DNA of 19,594 nucleotides from DATJZH01 sp035499215 (GTDB taxonomy: Bacteria; Actinomycetota; Actinomycetes; Streptosporangiales; Streptosporangiaceae), in assembly GCA_035499215.1 (NCBI GenBank), contig DATJZH010000279.1, positions 1-19,594 of the forward strand, in the 5' to 3' direction. Below, piece by piece: positions 1 through 7,330 of this stretch. Under the pieces are notes generated by a model. The model was not told the origin of the DNA and ran no database searches. It saw nothing but the letters and a program-made list of their open reading frames with translations. Position 1 is the first letter of the stretch; every line of letters starts with the position of its first letter. A program made the translations under genes and the position numbers.

Positions 1-1479
1 TCGATGATGCCCATGTCGATCATGTTGCCGTAGCGTCCCTGCAGGGCGTCGAATCCCTCATCAGGTCCCATCTGGGCCATCCGCGCGACAACCTCCCGAC
101 CGGGATAGCCTGCATTGGCGGCGATGAGGCAAGCCGGGGCCGTCAGCACACGGCGCACGATCTCGACGCCGGTCGCATAGTCGTCCTTGACCTCCAGGTC
201 ATCGAGGGCCGGCTCGGCGTGCATCAGCGCTGCGCCGCCGCCGGCCACGATGCCCTCGGCCATCGCCGCCCTGGTGGCCGAGAGCGCGTCCTCCACCCGG
301 TGCTGCAGCTCCTTGAGCTCGGCGTTAGTCGGAGCGCCGACCCTGACTACCGCAACCTTGCCCGACAGCGCCCCGATCCGCTCGGACAGCACATCCTCGT
401 CGATCCCGAAGGTGGCGCGGCCGAGCTCCGCGCGCAGCTGGGTGATCCGGAACTCGACGTGATCCGGCGACCCGCCGCCGCCGATGATGGCCGTCTGGTC
501 CGCGGTGACCCGGACTTGCGCGGCGCGGCCGAGCTGGTCGGCGGTCATCGTCTCGAGGGTGAAGCCGGAATGCCTGCTGTAGACGGCGCCGCCGGTGATC
601 GCGGCGATGTCCTCCAGCTTGTGCAGGCGGCGGTCGCCGAAACCGGGGGCCCGTACCGCGACGCACTGGAAGATCCCGTTGACGTGGTTATGCACCAGCA
701 TGCTCAGCGCGGCGCCCTCGACGGTCTCGGCGATGATGACCAGCGGCCGCGGCGCCCGCATGATCTTGTCGAGGACCGGCATCAGCTGCTGGACCTTAGT
801 GATCTTCTCGCTGCACAGCAGGATGTAAGGGTCATCGACGATGGCCTCGAGGCTGGCGGGATTGGTCACCATGTACGGCGACAGGTAGCCGTTGTCGAAT
901 TCGAAGCCCCTCGACGAAGTCGACGCTCATCCCGTGCACCGGGGACTCCTCGACGGTGACGATGCCGCCGTCGCCCACGGCATGCAGGGCCCTGGCGATC
1001 GCCTCGCCGACCGCGCTGTCATCGTTGGCCGAGATGGACGCCACCCTGGCATAGTCCTGCTCGGTGACCACCGGGGCGGCGACGACCTGCAGATGCGCGA
1101 CGAGGCGGCCCACTGCCGCGTCGATGCCCCGCTTGACCAGCACCGGGTTGGCGCCGGCCCCGATCGCCCGCATGCCCTCCCTGATGATGCCCTGGGCGAT
1201 GACCGTCGCCGTCGTGGTCCCGTCGCCGACAATGTCGTTGGTCTTGATCGCGGCTTCCTTGACCAGCTGGGCGCCCATGTTCTCGAACTGGTTCGCCAGA
1301 TGGATCTCCCGCGCGATTGTCACCCCGTCGTTGGTGACGACGGGCGTGCCGGTGATCTTCTCCAGAATGACGTTGCGGCCCTTGGGCCCGAGCGTCGACT
1401 TGACCGCCTCGGCCAGCTTGTCGACGCCCGCGAGCAGCAGGCTGCGGGCGTCCTCGCCGAAACGCAGTTCCTTGGCCAT
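1..1479 (-). CDS. groEL: GroEL-type chaperonin of the prm cluster (frameshifted, C-terminus beyond window)
   Basis: Group I chaperonin (Hsp60), an ATP-driven folding machine. The start is ATG at 1479, with GGAGGA six bases upstream. The first ~194 residues carry the hallmarks TLGPKGRNV, TNDG and the ATP-site DGTTTATV. The frame then breaks at 897-902. From about 899 down to base 1 the next frame is open and clearly GroEL: GYLSPYMVTNP, APGFGDRR, VEDALSATRAAMAEGIVAGGG (its VED Asp corresponds to catalytic Asp398 of E. coli) and a near-terminal YGNMIDMGIID. Only some 40-60 residues should be missing beyond the edge. The protein is divergent from housekeeping GroEL (for example LLLAGVDKLAEAVKS near the N-terminus). 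Chaperonins of this kind sit at the end of known propane monooxygenase clusters (PrmG/MimG) and are thought to fold the hydroxylase. It lies 93 bases after the dehydrogenase gene, probably in the same operon. It is a pseudogene if the frameshift is real. Confidence 0.9.
897..902 (-). other. Single-base frameshift inside the GroEL gene
   Basis: The coding strand reads ...GGG CTT CGA ATT CGA CAA CGG. Removing one base from the CGAATTCG stretch restores FVEGLR-FDNGYLSPYM, the normal GroEL sequence. It then leaves about 300 further codons open to the window edge. As written, the upstream frame ends at 832 after about 22 non-GroEL residues. The length and quality of the downstream frame argue for a very recent mutation or a sequence error. 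Confidence 0.85.
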
Positions 1480-1572
1480 GGGTGATCCTCCGGCGTCGGG
1501 TATCTATCGGGGAGTCAGCCAGCTGCCTGCACGCCGCTCTGTGACAGCGATCAGCCGGCGTCGGGCGGGCAG

Positions 1573-2598
1573 TCAGGGCACGAGGATCGCGCGCCCGCGG
1601 ACCCGGCCGGCGTCGAGGTCGGCGAGGGCCTCCGGCGCGGCATCCAGCGGATAGGTCCTGGTGTGCAGGGTGACCTTGCCGTCCTGCGCCAGGACCATGA
1701 GCTCCGCGAGCTCGCCGTAGGTGCCGACGATGTTGCCGATGATGTTCCGCTCGGTCGAGATGACGTCGAGAGTCGGGATGCGCAGCTCGCCGCCATAGCC
1801 GATGACGTAGTACGAGCCGCCCGCGGCCGTCATCGCGAACCCGTCCTGCTCGGCGCCCTGCTCGGCGACGAAGTCCAGCACCACGTCGGCACCGGACCCG
1901 CCGGTCAGCTCCCGGACCGCGGCCACCTGGCCGCCGTCGGCGACCACGGCGTGCCGCGCCCCGAGCTGCTGGGCAAGCCCCAGCGCCTCGGGATTGCGGT
2001 CGACCACGACGATCCTGGTGGCGGTCAGCGCGGCCAGGCACTGGATGCCGATGTGGCCGAGGCCGCCGGCGCCGATCACCACGGCTGTGGTGCCGGGGTA
2101 CAGCATCGGGATGGCCTTGCGCACCGCGTGGTAGGCAGTGATGCCGGCGTCAGCGAGCGCGGCGACGTCCTGCGGCCGGGTGTCCGGGTCGAGCCTGACG
2201 CAGGCCCTCGCCGAGGTGAGGAGGTACTGCGCCATCCCGCCGTCGCGAGACAGGCCGGGGAAGGAACTGTCCGAGCAGTGCATGTCCTGGCCGGCCCGGC
2301 AGGCGCGGCACAGCCCGCAGGTCGGCGTCGGGTGCAGGATCACCGTGTCACCCACCGCGACGTTGGTGACCGCAGACCCGACCTCGTGCACCCAGCTGGC
2401 GTTCTCATGGCCGATGGTGTACGGCAGCTCAGGATCCATCGCCGCGGCCCACTGGCCATCGATGATGTGCAGGTCGGTGCGGCACACGCCGGCTCCGCCG
2501 ATCCGCACGATCACATCGAGCGGGCCGGAGATCTTCGGTTCCGGCACGTCCTCCACCACAGGCTGCTGGTGGTACTCGTGCAGCCGGACCGCCTTCAT
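1573..2598 (-). CDS. Zinc-dependent, NAD-type alcohol dehydrogenase of the propane oxidation cluster
   Basis: Medium-chain (MDR) alcohol dehydrogenase, 341 residues, probably oxidising the alcohol made by the monooxygenase (2-propanol or 1-propanol) to ketone or aldehyde. Catalytic zinc ligands are visible as Cys39 (GVCRTD) and His64-Glu65 (GHE). A structural-zinc lobe has Cys94, 97, 100 and 108. The Rossmann motif is VVIGAGGLGHIG, followed by an acidic residue at the end of strand 2 (VVVDRN), which favours NAD over NADP. The start ATG at 2598 has GAGGAGG upstream, and it overlaps the stop of the repaired DUF59 gene as ATGA. The open frame extends upstream to 3105, but that part is out-of-frame sequence of the preceding gene and is not counted. 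Known prm clusters carry a dehydrogenase at this place. Substrate preference cannot be read from sequence. Confidence 0.93.
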   Translation of the reverse strand: MKAVRLHEYHQQPVVEDVPEPKISGPLDVIVRIGGAGVCRTDLHIIDGQWAAAMDPELPYTIGHENASWVHEVGSAVTNVAVGDTVILHPTPTCGLCRACRAGQDMHCSDSSFPGLSRDGGMAQYLLTSARACVRLDPDTRPQDVAALADAGITAYHAVRKAIPMLYPGTTAVVIGAGGLGHIGIQCLAALTATRIVVVDRNPEALGLAQQLGARHAVVADGGQVAAVRELTGGSGADVVLDFVAEQGAEQDGFAMTAAGGSYYVIGYGGELRIPTLDVISTERNIIGNIVGTYGELAELMVLAQDGKVTLHTRTYPLDAAPEALADLDAGRVRGRAILVP

Positions 2599-3373
2599 GG
2601 AGAATCCTCCTCGCCTAGCCCTGCCGTGGTGTACCTGTGCCGCAGCATGCCGCGGCAGATGCCCGCGTTCGCCTCGATGCTGACTCGCGTCGTCTGCGCC
2701 CTGCGCAGGTGCAGCGGCACCTCGTCGGCGCGCAGCGGCGAGCCAGTCAGCGGGTCGATCAGCAACGGTGCGTCGTCGCCGGCCGGAACAGGCCCAGCTC
2801 GGCCCGCCGCTGCCTGAGCCGGTCAAGGGCGCCCGACGGCGGCACCATGCCCAGGGTAAGGCCGGCCAGCGCGGCGGCCGGAGCGCCGCCGCCGGCCAGC
2901 GGACGGCACACCTGGTCCGTGCCGGCCATGACGGCCTTGCGCAGGAAGTCGGCGCGCAGCCCGTGCAGCTCGCTGACCGCCTCGCCGTCGAAGGCGCGGA
3001 CGAAGCCGGCCCTGGCGGCCACCCCGCCGTTGATCGAGCCAGACGCGAAATGATCTTCCAGTACCACCTCGGTACTGCGCACGCCCTCCAGGACCGACAC
3101 CGCATCGTAGGCGTCGGCCACCATCAGGAAGGCGAAATTGGGCGCGCAGAAATACGTCGGCAGCCGCAGCCGCACCTGGGCATCCCCGTCGGCGGAGACG
3201 GTACATGAGGTCACGAAGCCGAGCGAGGTGACCGGCTCGTCCAGCTCCGGGTCGCGCACCGTCTCCAGCGCGGCCAGGATCCGCGCCCGCGCGCCTTGCT
3301 GCTGCGCGGCCTCCCGCTGCGCGGCTTCGTGCTGCGCGGCCTCCTGCCGCGCAGTGGCGGGCGAGGCAGTCAT
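2595..3373 (-). CDS. DUF59/MIP18-like iron-sulfur assembly-type protein (3' end frameshifted)
   Basis: The ATG at 3373 overlaps the amidohydrolase stop as ATGA. Residues ~30-75 contain a DUF59-like core: VRDPELDEPVTSLGFV, then a strand ending LPTYFCAPNFAF. In this family such proteins (MIP18, SufT, PaaD-like) act in Fe-S or metal-centre maturation, so a role in loading the di-iron or 2Fe-2S sites of the monooxygenase is a reasonable inference. As written the frame stops at 2759 after GLFRPATTHRC. In the next frame from about 2786 the protein continues without a break: PAGDDAPLLIDPLTG, then LHLRRAQTTRV and ICRGMLRHRY. It ends at TGA 2595-2597, overlapping the dehydrogenase start, which is the spacing expected of an intact operon. 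Adding one C in the TTCCGG run repairs it to about 259 residues. The N-terminus holds an EAAQ pentapeptide repeat, so a later start is possible. Confidence 0.8.
2783..2791 (-). other. Single-base deletion (frameshift) in the DUF59-like gene
   Basis: The coding strand reads CTG TTC CGG CCG GCG. With one more C (TTC CCG GCC GGC GAC) the frame continues for about 63 residues to a stop that overlaps the dehydrogenase ATG. As written, translation terminates at 2759 and leaves about 160 bases of unexplained coding-like sequence. Confidence 0.75.
3301..3345 (-). repeat. Three tandem 15-bp repeats coding for EAAQ units
   Basis: The plus strand shows three consecutive 15-base units at 3301-3315, 3316-3330 and 3331-3345. 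All begin GCTGCGCGGC and differ only in their last few bases. On the coding strand they give a pentapeptide repeat of the type xEAAQ at the N-terminus of the DUF59-like protein. This is probably a variable, helical or unstructured extension. Confidence 0.85.
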
Positions 3374-4440
3374 GCCCCGCTTGCCAACTGGGCGTCGTCT
3401 TCGACCAGCCGTGCGTCGTCCCGTTCGGCGGGGGTGCCCTGACCGGCATCCAGCTGGAACTCGGCGGGCACCTCGATGTCGTAGAGCTTCGCCGCGTTCA
3501 GGCCGAGGATCTTCTTCTTCCCCGCCGCGCCGAGCCGCGGGTAGTCGGAGAACTCGTCACCGGGATAGTCCCAGTCGACGAAGCCCTCGATCTGCCACTT
3601 GGGCTCCCAGATCCCGTAGTCGCTGCCGAAGGTCATCTTGTCCTCGCCGACCCAGAACAGCAGCTCGCCCATGACCTTGGCAAAAAACTTCGGCCTGGCG
3701 TACATGAGGCCGCCGATGACGACCGACAGGCCCGCGTACACGTTCGGCTCCTGCGTCGCCATGAAGCAGAAGTCCTCGATGCGCGGCAGGCCGACGTGCT
3801 CGACGATGAAGTTCAGGTCAGGGAAGTCAGTGGCCGCGTGATCGACGTCGGAGACGTCGAACGCATCCTTGTCCAGCGGCCAGATCGTCGGGCCTTTGTG
3901 CACGTGGATGTTCTTGATCCCGAGGTTCTGCGCCGCCTCCAGGTACCGGTAGGCGGCCGGGTCCGACAGCTTGTAGCCGCGCGAGCCGTTATTCCATTCG
4001 GCGGTGTAGAGCTTGACCCCCCTGGACCCGTACCGCTCGATGTTGCGCCGCAGCGTGACCAGTCCCTCGTCGCCATCCCTGGGATCAAAGCGGGTGTTGT
4101 AGATGAACTTGCCGGGGTGCTTCTCCCCCATCAGCGCATTGCGCTCGGTCGTGTTGAAGCCCTCCCTGTACCACTCCTTCAGGTAGGTGGGCTGGAAGAC
4201 GGCCACGTCGACGTGGCCTTCCGCGAAGACGTCCTTCATCAGGTCGTCCTCGGAGTACTTCTGGAAATGCTCGATCGACCAGTGCGTCTTTGGCGGGCCG
4301 AGCCCCTGGTAGGCGTGGAAGCACTCGATCCAGCCCTTGGCGTACTGCTCGGCCCCCGCCACCCAGTTGTCCGGGGCGGCATTCCAGTAGTGCATATGGC
4401 TATCGACGATGAAGTACTTTTCGCCGTCCTTCTGATACAC
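3370..4440 (-). CDS. Amidohydrolase-2 family protein of the propane monooxygenase cluster
   Basis: A 356-residue TIM-barrel metal-dependent hydrolase (PF04909-type). The start is GTG at 4440, preceded by GAGGAGG at good spacing, and the gene begins 102 bases after prmD. Metal-site candidates are His15 and His17 (DSHMHYW), His179/His181 (IHVHKG), His215 (IVEHVG) and Asp274 (FGSDYG), the usual order for this superfamily. No signal peptide is seen, so it is cytoplasmic. Genes of this family sit directly after the coupling-protein gene in known prm/mim clusters. Their reaction is not settled; the fold also includes decarboxylases and lactonases, so the substrate is left open. The stop overlaps the next start by four bases, which suggests translational coupling with the DUF59-like gene and perhaps a shared assembly role. 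Confidence 0.92.
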   Translation of the reverse strand: MYQKDGEKYFIVDSHMHYWNAAPDNWVAGAEQYAKGWIECFHAYQGLGPPKTHWSIEHFQKYSEDDLMKDVFAEGHVDVAVFQPTYLKEWYREGFNTTERNALMGEKHPGKFIYNTRFDPRDGDEGLVTLRRNIERYGSRGVKLYTAEWNNGSRGYKLSDPAAYRYLEAAQNLGIKNIHVHKGPTIWPLDKDAFDVSDVDHAATDFPDLNFIVEHVGLPRIEDFCFMATQEPNVYAGLSVVIGGLMYARPKFFAKVMGELLFWVGEDKMTFGSDYGIWEPKWQIEGFVDWDYPGDEFSDYPRLGAAGKKKILGLNAAKLYDIEVPAEFQLDAGQGTPAERDDARLVEDDAQLASGA

Positions 4441-4511
4441 GGTTCCTCCTCGATGGGCCGGATTGCTCTGGAAGCGCTGTCACCGGCTGCGGGCCCGGCG
4501 GCTGCTGATGC

Positions 4512-4541
4512 CAGCGGAACCGCTGAGCCCCCGCCGGGGGG
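4512..4541 (-). other. Two adjacent hairpins after prmD
   Basis: Right after the prmD TAA, the 102-base gap to the amidohydrolase gene contains CCCCC/GGGGG (4528-4532 with 4536-4540, three-base loop) and a perfect 6-bp stem CAGCGG/CCGCTG (4512-4517 with 4520-4525). There is no U tract. These could be a partial terminator or an mRNA-stabilising or processing element that sets PrmABCD levels apart from the downstream genes. Confidence 0.45.
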
Positions 4542-4542
4542 T

Positions 4543-4911
4543 TTACCCTGCTGTCAGGTCGAAGCCGATATGCTCGGCCGCGTCCTCCGGGTTGGCGAAC
4601 ATGATCGTCCGGTCGTCCAGATGAATCATGCGGCCGTAGTGGGTGGACATGTTCTCCTCGAACTCGGCCGCGTCGAAGAAGCCGGGCTCCTCGCCGAGCG
4701 CCTCGGAGATCTCGTCGTAGTCGAAGTCCATCCGCCCGATCGCGTCCACCCGGATCATCGACGGCAGGTAGCGCACCGAGACGTTCTCCTTGGTCTTCAT
4801 GACGTCGGCCACCACCGCGCCGACCTGGTTGTTCATCAGCGTGACCCCGCACTGGTTGGATGCGGTGCTGTCGGACTTGAACGGGCTTTCGACTGTCTTG
4901 AACATGGTCAC
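4543..4911 (-). CDS. prmD: Propane monooxygenase coupling (effector) protein PrmD
   Basis: Small regulatory/coupling component of a soluble di-iron monooxygenase (MmoB/DmpM family). It binds the hydroxylase and tunes electron transfer and oxygen use. The family signature is clear: STASNQCGVTLMNNQVG near the N-terminus, then VRYLPSMIRVDAIGRMDFDYDEISEALGEE split by short loops, STHYGRM, and FANPEDAAEHIGFDL at the end. Length is about 120 residues, as usual. The start is either GTG at 4911, which overlaps the prmC stop as GTGA and lies 8 bases after AAGGAG, or ATG at 4905, two codons later and 14 bases from that site. Spacing favours GTG. The overlap implies coupled translation of the small subunit and this effector. 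Confidence 0.94.
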   Translation of the reverse strand: MTMFKTVESPFKSDSTASNQCGVTLMNNQVGAVVADVMKTKENVSVRYLPSMIRVDAIGRMDFDYDEISEALGEEPGFFDAAEFEENMSTHYGRMIHLDDRTIMFANPEDAAEHIGFDLTAG

Positions 4912-6077
4912 TGCGCCAACTCCTTCGGGGCCTGCAGATCCAGGTCGGACAGGATGCCGCTGAACCGGCTCTTGGCCGCGTCCAGGCCGTCCTCGAACCG
5001 GGGCGGCTTCGCGTCCGGCTGCGACCACAGCGGCTGGAGCGTGCGGGACGCCGTGATCGCGCGCGGGACCCAGGCGGACAGCCACTGCTGCAGCATGGCC
5101 TTGTTGTGGTCGGCGAACTCCCGGTCATTGGTCAGCAGGTGGAACATCGCCGTGGTGTAGCGCAGGTCGCGCTCGCCGAAGTCGTACTCCTCCGCGCCGA
5201 TGATCGTCGGCGTGACGAAGTCGCCGTTTCGCGGCGCGGCGTGCTGCACCAGGCCGCTGCGCAGCAGCTCGCCGACCAGCGGCTCGAAGACCACGTTCGC
5301 GGCGAAGACCGCCTCGCACCAGTCATCGATCGCGGTGAGCTGCTCGGCGGTCTTCCGCACGCCCTGCCAGGCCGGGTCCTCGTTCCAGGTCTCGATGTGC
5401 GCCGCGCCGTCGAAGCCGTCGATCTCCTCGCTGAGCGTCAGGTTGTACAGCGCCAGGTCCTGCGCGGACCTGATCCGGTGCATGCTGTTCACCGAGATGG
5501 CGTTGTTGTGCATGTTCGTCGGCGCGCGCCGGTTGGCGTTGGCGAACAGGTACAGCCCGAGGCCGTGGTCGACGTGCATCCAGGCACCGACATTGCGCTC
5601 GACGAAGCGGACCCAGTTCCTGTTCCACTGCTCGAACGCCTTCGACTGCCGGGCGGCTTCGATGTTCTGGTTGAGCTGCCGCACGACATCGGAGTTGTAG
5701 TGGTAGAGCGTGAGCTCCCACTCCTCGTTCGGGTCGCGGAACTCGTGCCAGCCGTGCGCTGGCCAGTCGTAGCCCTTGCCGCCCGATCCCGGGTGGCGCT
5801 CCGGCTCAGGCCGGTCCGACCCCCAAGCCTTCAGGACCGTCCAGTCCAGCGGGTAGCCGCCGCGGCCGTCGGAGAACCCGTACAGCCACCCCTGGCTGAG
5901 GTAGTGCCTGGGGTCCGGCTGGACCTCGACGGTCACGTCCTCATAGTGGGACTGCTTGCGCCTGGCCGGCGTGTAGTAGTTGAATCTGCGGGCGGTCGAA
6001 TCCGGGAATTCCCTGGCACCGGCCTCGGCGTCGGTAAAGACGGGCTTCGGCAGGTCGCGTTCTGGAGCGGTTGTCAT
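4908..6077 (-). CDS. prmC: Propane monooxygenase hydroxylase small (beta) subunit PrmC
   Basis: A 389-residue beta subunit of the (alpha-beta)2 hydroxylase. It has the ferritin-like fold but no metal ligands of its own, and stabilises the large subunit. Recognisable sections are RRFNYYTPARRKQSHYEDVT near residue 30, NVGAWMHVDHGLGLYLFANA with NNAISVNSMHRIRSAQDLAL in the middle, and EEYDFGERDLRYTTAMFHLL followed by WLSAWVPRAI toward the end, as in TmoE/DmpL/MmoY-type subunits. ATG at 6077 follows AAGGAA. It is separated from prmB by 82 bases holding a strong hairpin and overlaps prmD by four bases. Confidence 0.95.
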   Translation of the reverse strand: MTTAPERDLPKPVFTDAEAGAREFPDSTARRFNYYTPARRKQSHYEDVTVEVQPDPRHYLSQGWLYGFSDGRGGYPLDWTVLKAWGSDRPEPERHPGSGGKGYDWPAHGWHEFRDPNEEWELTLYHYNSDVVRQLNQNIEAARQSKAFEQWNRNWVRFVERNVGAWMHVDHGLGLYLFANANRRAPTNMHNNAISVNSMHRIRSAQDLALYNLTLSEEIDGFDGAAHIETWNEDPAWQGVRKTAEQLTAIDDWCEAVFAANVVFEPLVGELLRSGLVQHAAPRNGDFVTPTIIGAEEYDFGERDLRYTTAMFHLLTNDREFADHNKAMLQQWLSAWVPRAITASRTLQPLWSQPDAKPPRFEDGLDAAKSRFSGILSDLDLQAPKELAQ

Positions 6078-6123
6078 CGTCGTTCCTTCACCTTCGCAAA
6101 ATCAGGCCGATGTCGCCACCGGG

Positions 6124-6140
6124 CGCCAGCGAAGCTGGCG
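6124..6140 (-). other. Perfect 7-bp hairpin between prmB and prmC
   Basis: CGCCAGC and GCTGGCG flank a three-base loop (6124-6130 and 6134-6140), 20 bases downstream of the prmB stop. No U tract follows on the minus strand, so full termination is unlikely. An mRNA processing or stability element that adjusts reductase versus hydroxylase subunit ratio is plausible. Confidence 0.45.
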
Positions 6141-6159
6141 TTTGTGAATCGATAGCCCG

Positions 6160-7209
6160 CTACTGTTCGCCGGCATCACCTGTCGTCGTGAACTTGTCGT
6201 AATAGATGCGCTTGTCTTCCACGCCGAGCGCCGACAGCAGCGGCATTGCCGCTTCCACCATCGGCGGCGGTCCGCAGATATAGGCGTGCGCGCCCTTCAG
6301 GTCGGCCTCGTGCCGCTTCACCACGTCGGTGATCAGGCCGACCTCGCCGTCCCAGCGGTCGTCCGCGGCGGGCTCCGACAGGGCGGGCACGTACCGGAAA
6401 CCCGGCATGGTCTGCTCGAGCCCGCGCAGCTCCTGCTCGAAACACAGATCCCTGCGGCCCCGCGCGCCGTAGTAGTAGGTGGCCTTGCGCTCAATGCCCT
6501 TCTCCGCCATCGAGCGCAGCAGGGACAGGATCGGCGCCATCCCGGCGCCGCCGCCGACGAAGATCAGGTCGCAGTCGTAGCCCTCGCGCAGGGTGAAGAC
6601 CCCGAACGGCCCGGTGAGGCCCAGCCGGTCGCCGACCTTGACTGTGTCATCGAGGAACCTGGAGAACAGCCCGTCCGGATACACCTTGATGACGAACTCG
6701 AGCTGGCCGCTGCGGCCGCAGGTGGTGTTCGCCATCGAGAAGGACCGGCTGGCCTGGCTGCCGGGAATCATGATGTCCACGTACTGGCCGGGGAAGAACC
6801 TGATCTCCCGCGGCTCGACCAGCCGGAGCACCAGATGCCGCAGGTCATGCGTGACCGGGTCGTTGGCGACCACCACGCCCACCGCCAGCTGGATCGGCAG
6901 CCCCGAGCGGATCATGTCCTCGTCGTAGTTGAGCAGCTCGATCGTGACGTCCTCGTAGGGATGCGCCCGGCACAGCAGCGTGAAGCCCTCCTCCTTCTCG
7001 TAGTCGGGCAGCGCGAAGGTGGAGTACCTGTCCAGCTCGATGTCCTCGCCGTCCAGCACGAACGACTTGCAGGACGAGCACTGCCCCTCCTTGCAGCCGT
7101 GCATGAGCATGATCCCCTGCTCGGCTGCGGCGCGCAGGATCGTCTGGTCCTCGTCGACCTCGATCTCGATGCCGACCGGCTCGAACCGCACGACATGCAT
7201 GTCGGCCAT
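6160..7209 (-). CDS. prmB: Propane monooxygenase reductase PrmB
   Basis: NADH-dependent iron-sulfur flavoprotein that feeds electrons to the di-iron hydroxylase. From the chosen start (ATG 7209, GAGGGG just upstream) it is 349 residues. An N-terminal plant-type 2Fe-2S ferredoxin domain has Cys39, Cys44 and Cys47 (GCKEGQCSSC), with the fourth ligand in LLCRAHP. The FAD domain has RSFSMANT. The NAD domain has GGGAGMAPILSLL and YICGPPPMVEAA. The open frame continues upstream to 7266, adding 19 residues that look unlike the family and have a poorer ribosome site; an ATG at 7200 is a further alternative. The position between prmA and prmC is the order known for group 5/6 monooxygenases. Confidence 0.95.
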   Translation of the reverse strand: MADMHVVRFEPVGIEIEVDEDQTILRAAAEQGIMLMHGCKEGQCSSCKSFVLDGEDIELDRYSTFALPDYEKEEGFTLLCRAHPYEDVTIELLNYDEDMIRSGLPIQLAVGVVVANDPVTHDLRHLVLRLVEPREIRFFPGQYVDIMIPGSQASRSFSMANTTCGRSGQLEFVIKVYPDGLFSRFLDDTVKVGDRLGLTGPFGVFTLREGYDCDLIFVGGGAGMAPILSLLRSMAEKGIERKATYYYGARGRRDLCFEQELRGLEQTMPGFRYVPALSEPAADDRWDGEVGLITDVVKRHEADLKGAHAYICGPPPMVEAAMPLLSALGVEDKRIYYDKFTTTGDAGEQ

Positions 7210-7259
7210 GGCTCCCCTCGAAGACATCACCGGGCTGGACAGGAGGAGAGCCGGAACCG

Positions 7260-7272
7260 GGGCCACCGGCCC
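7260..7272 (-). other. Short GC hairpin in the prmA-prmB gap
   Basis: GGGCC (7260-7264) pairs with GGCCC (7268-7272) across a three-base loop. This 121-base gap also holds further complementary CCGCC/GGCGG and CCGGC/GCCGG arms nearby. No U tract follows. It is only weakly distinguishable from chance in DNA this GC-rich. Confidence 0.3.
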
Positions 7273-7330
7273 TCCTCCCTGCCGGCCGCCTGGCGGACCG
7301 CCGACCGGCTGCCGCTCAGGCGTCAGCGGG

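Noticed and set aside
1490..1565. Direct repeat CCGGCGTCGGG at 1490-1500 and 1555-1565 between the dehydrogenase and GroEL genes
   Set aside because: Only 11 bases in very GC-rich DNA. Too weak to claim a function.
2599..3105. Upstream extension of the dehydrogenase frame
   Set aside because: This part is the wrong frame of the DUF59-like gene, as shown by that gene's own frame and by the strong ribosome site at 2598.
3796..5160. Long plus-strand frame opposite the amidohydrolase, prmD and prmC genes
   Set aside because: Runs across three real genes, composition atypical (Val/Asp/His/Arg-rich), no motif. Shadow frame.
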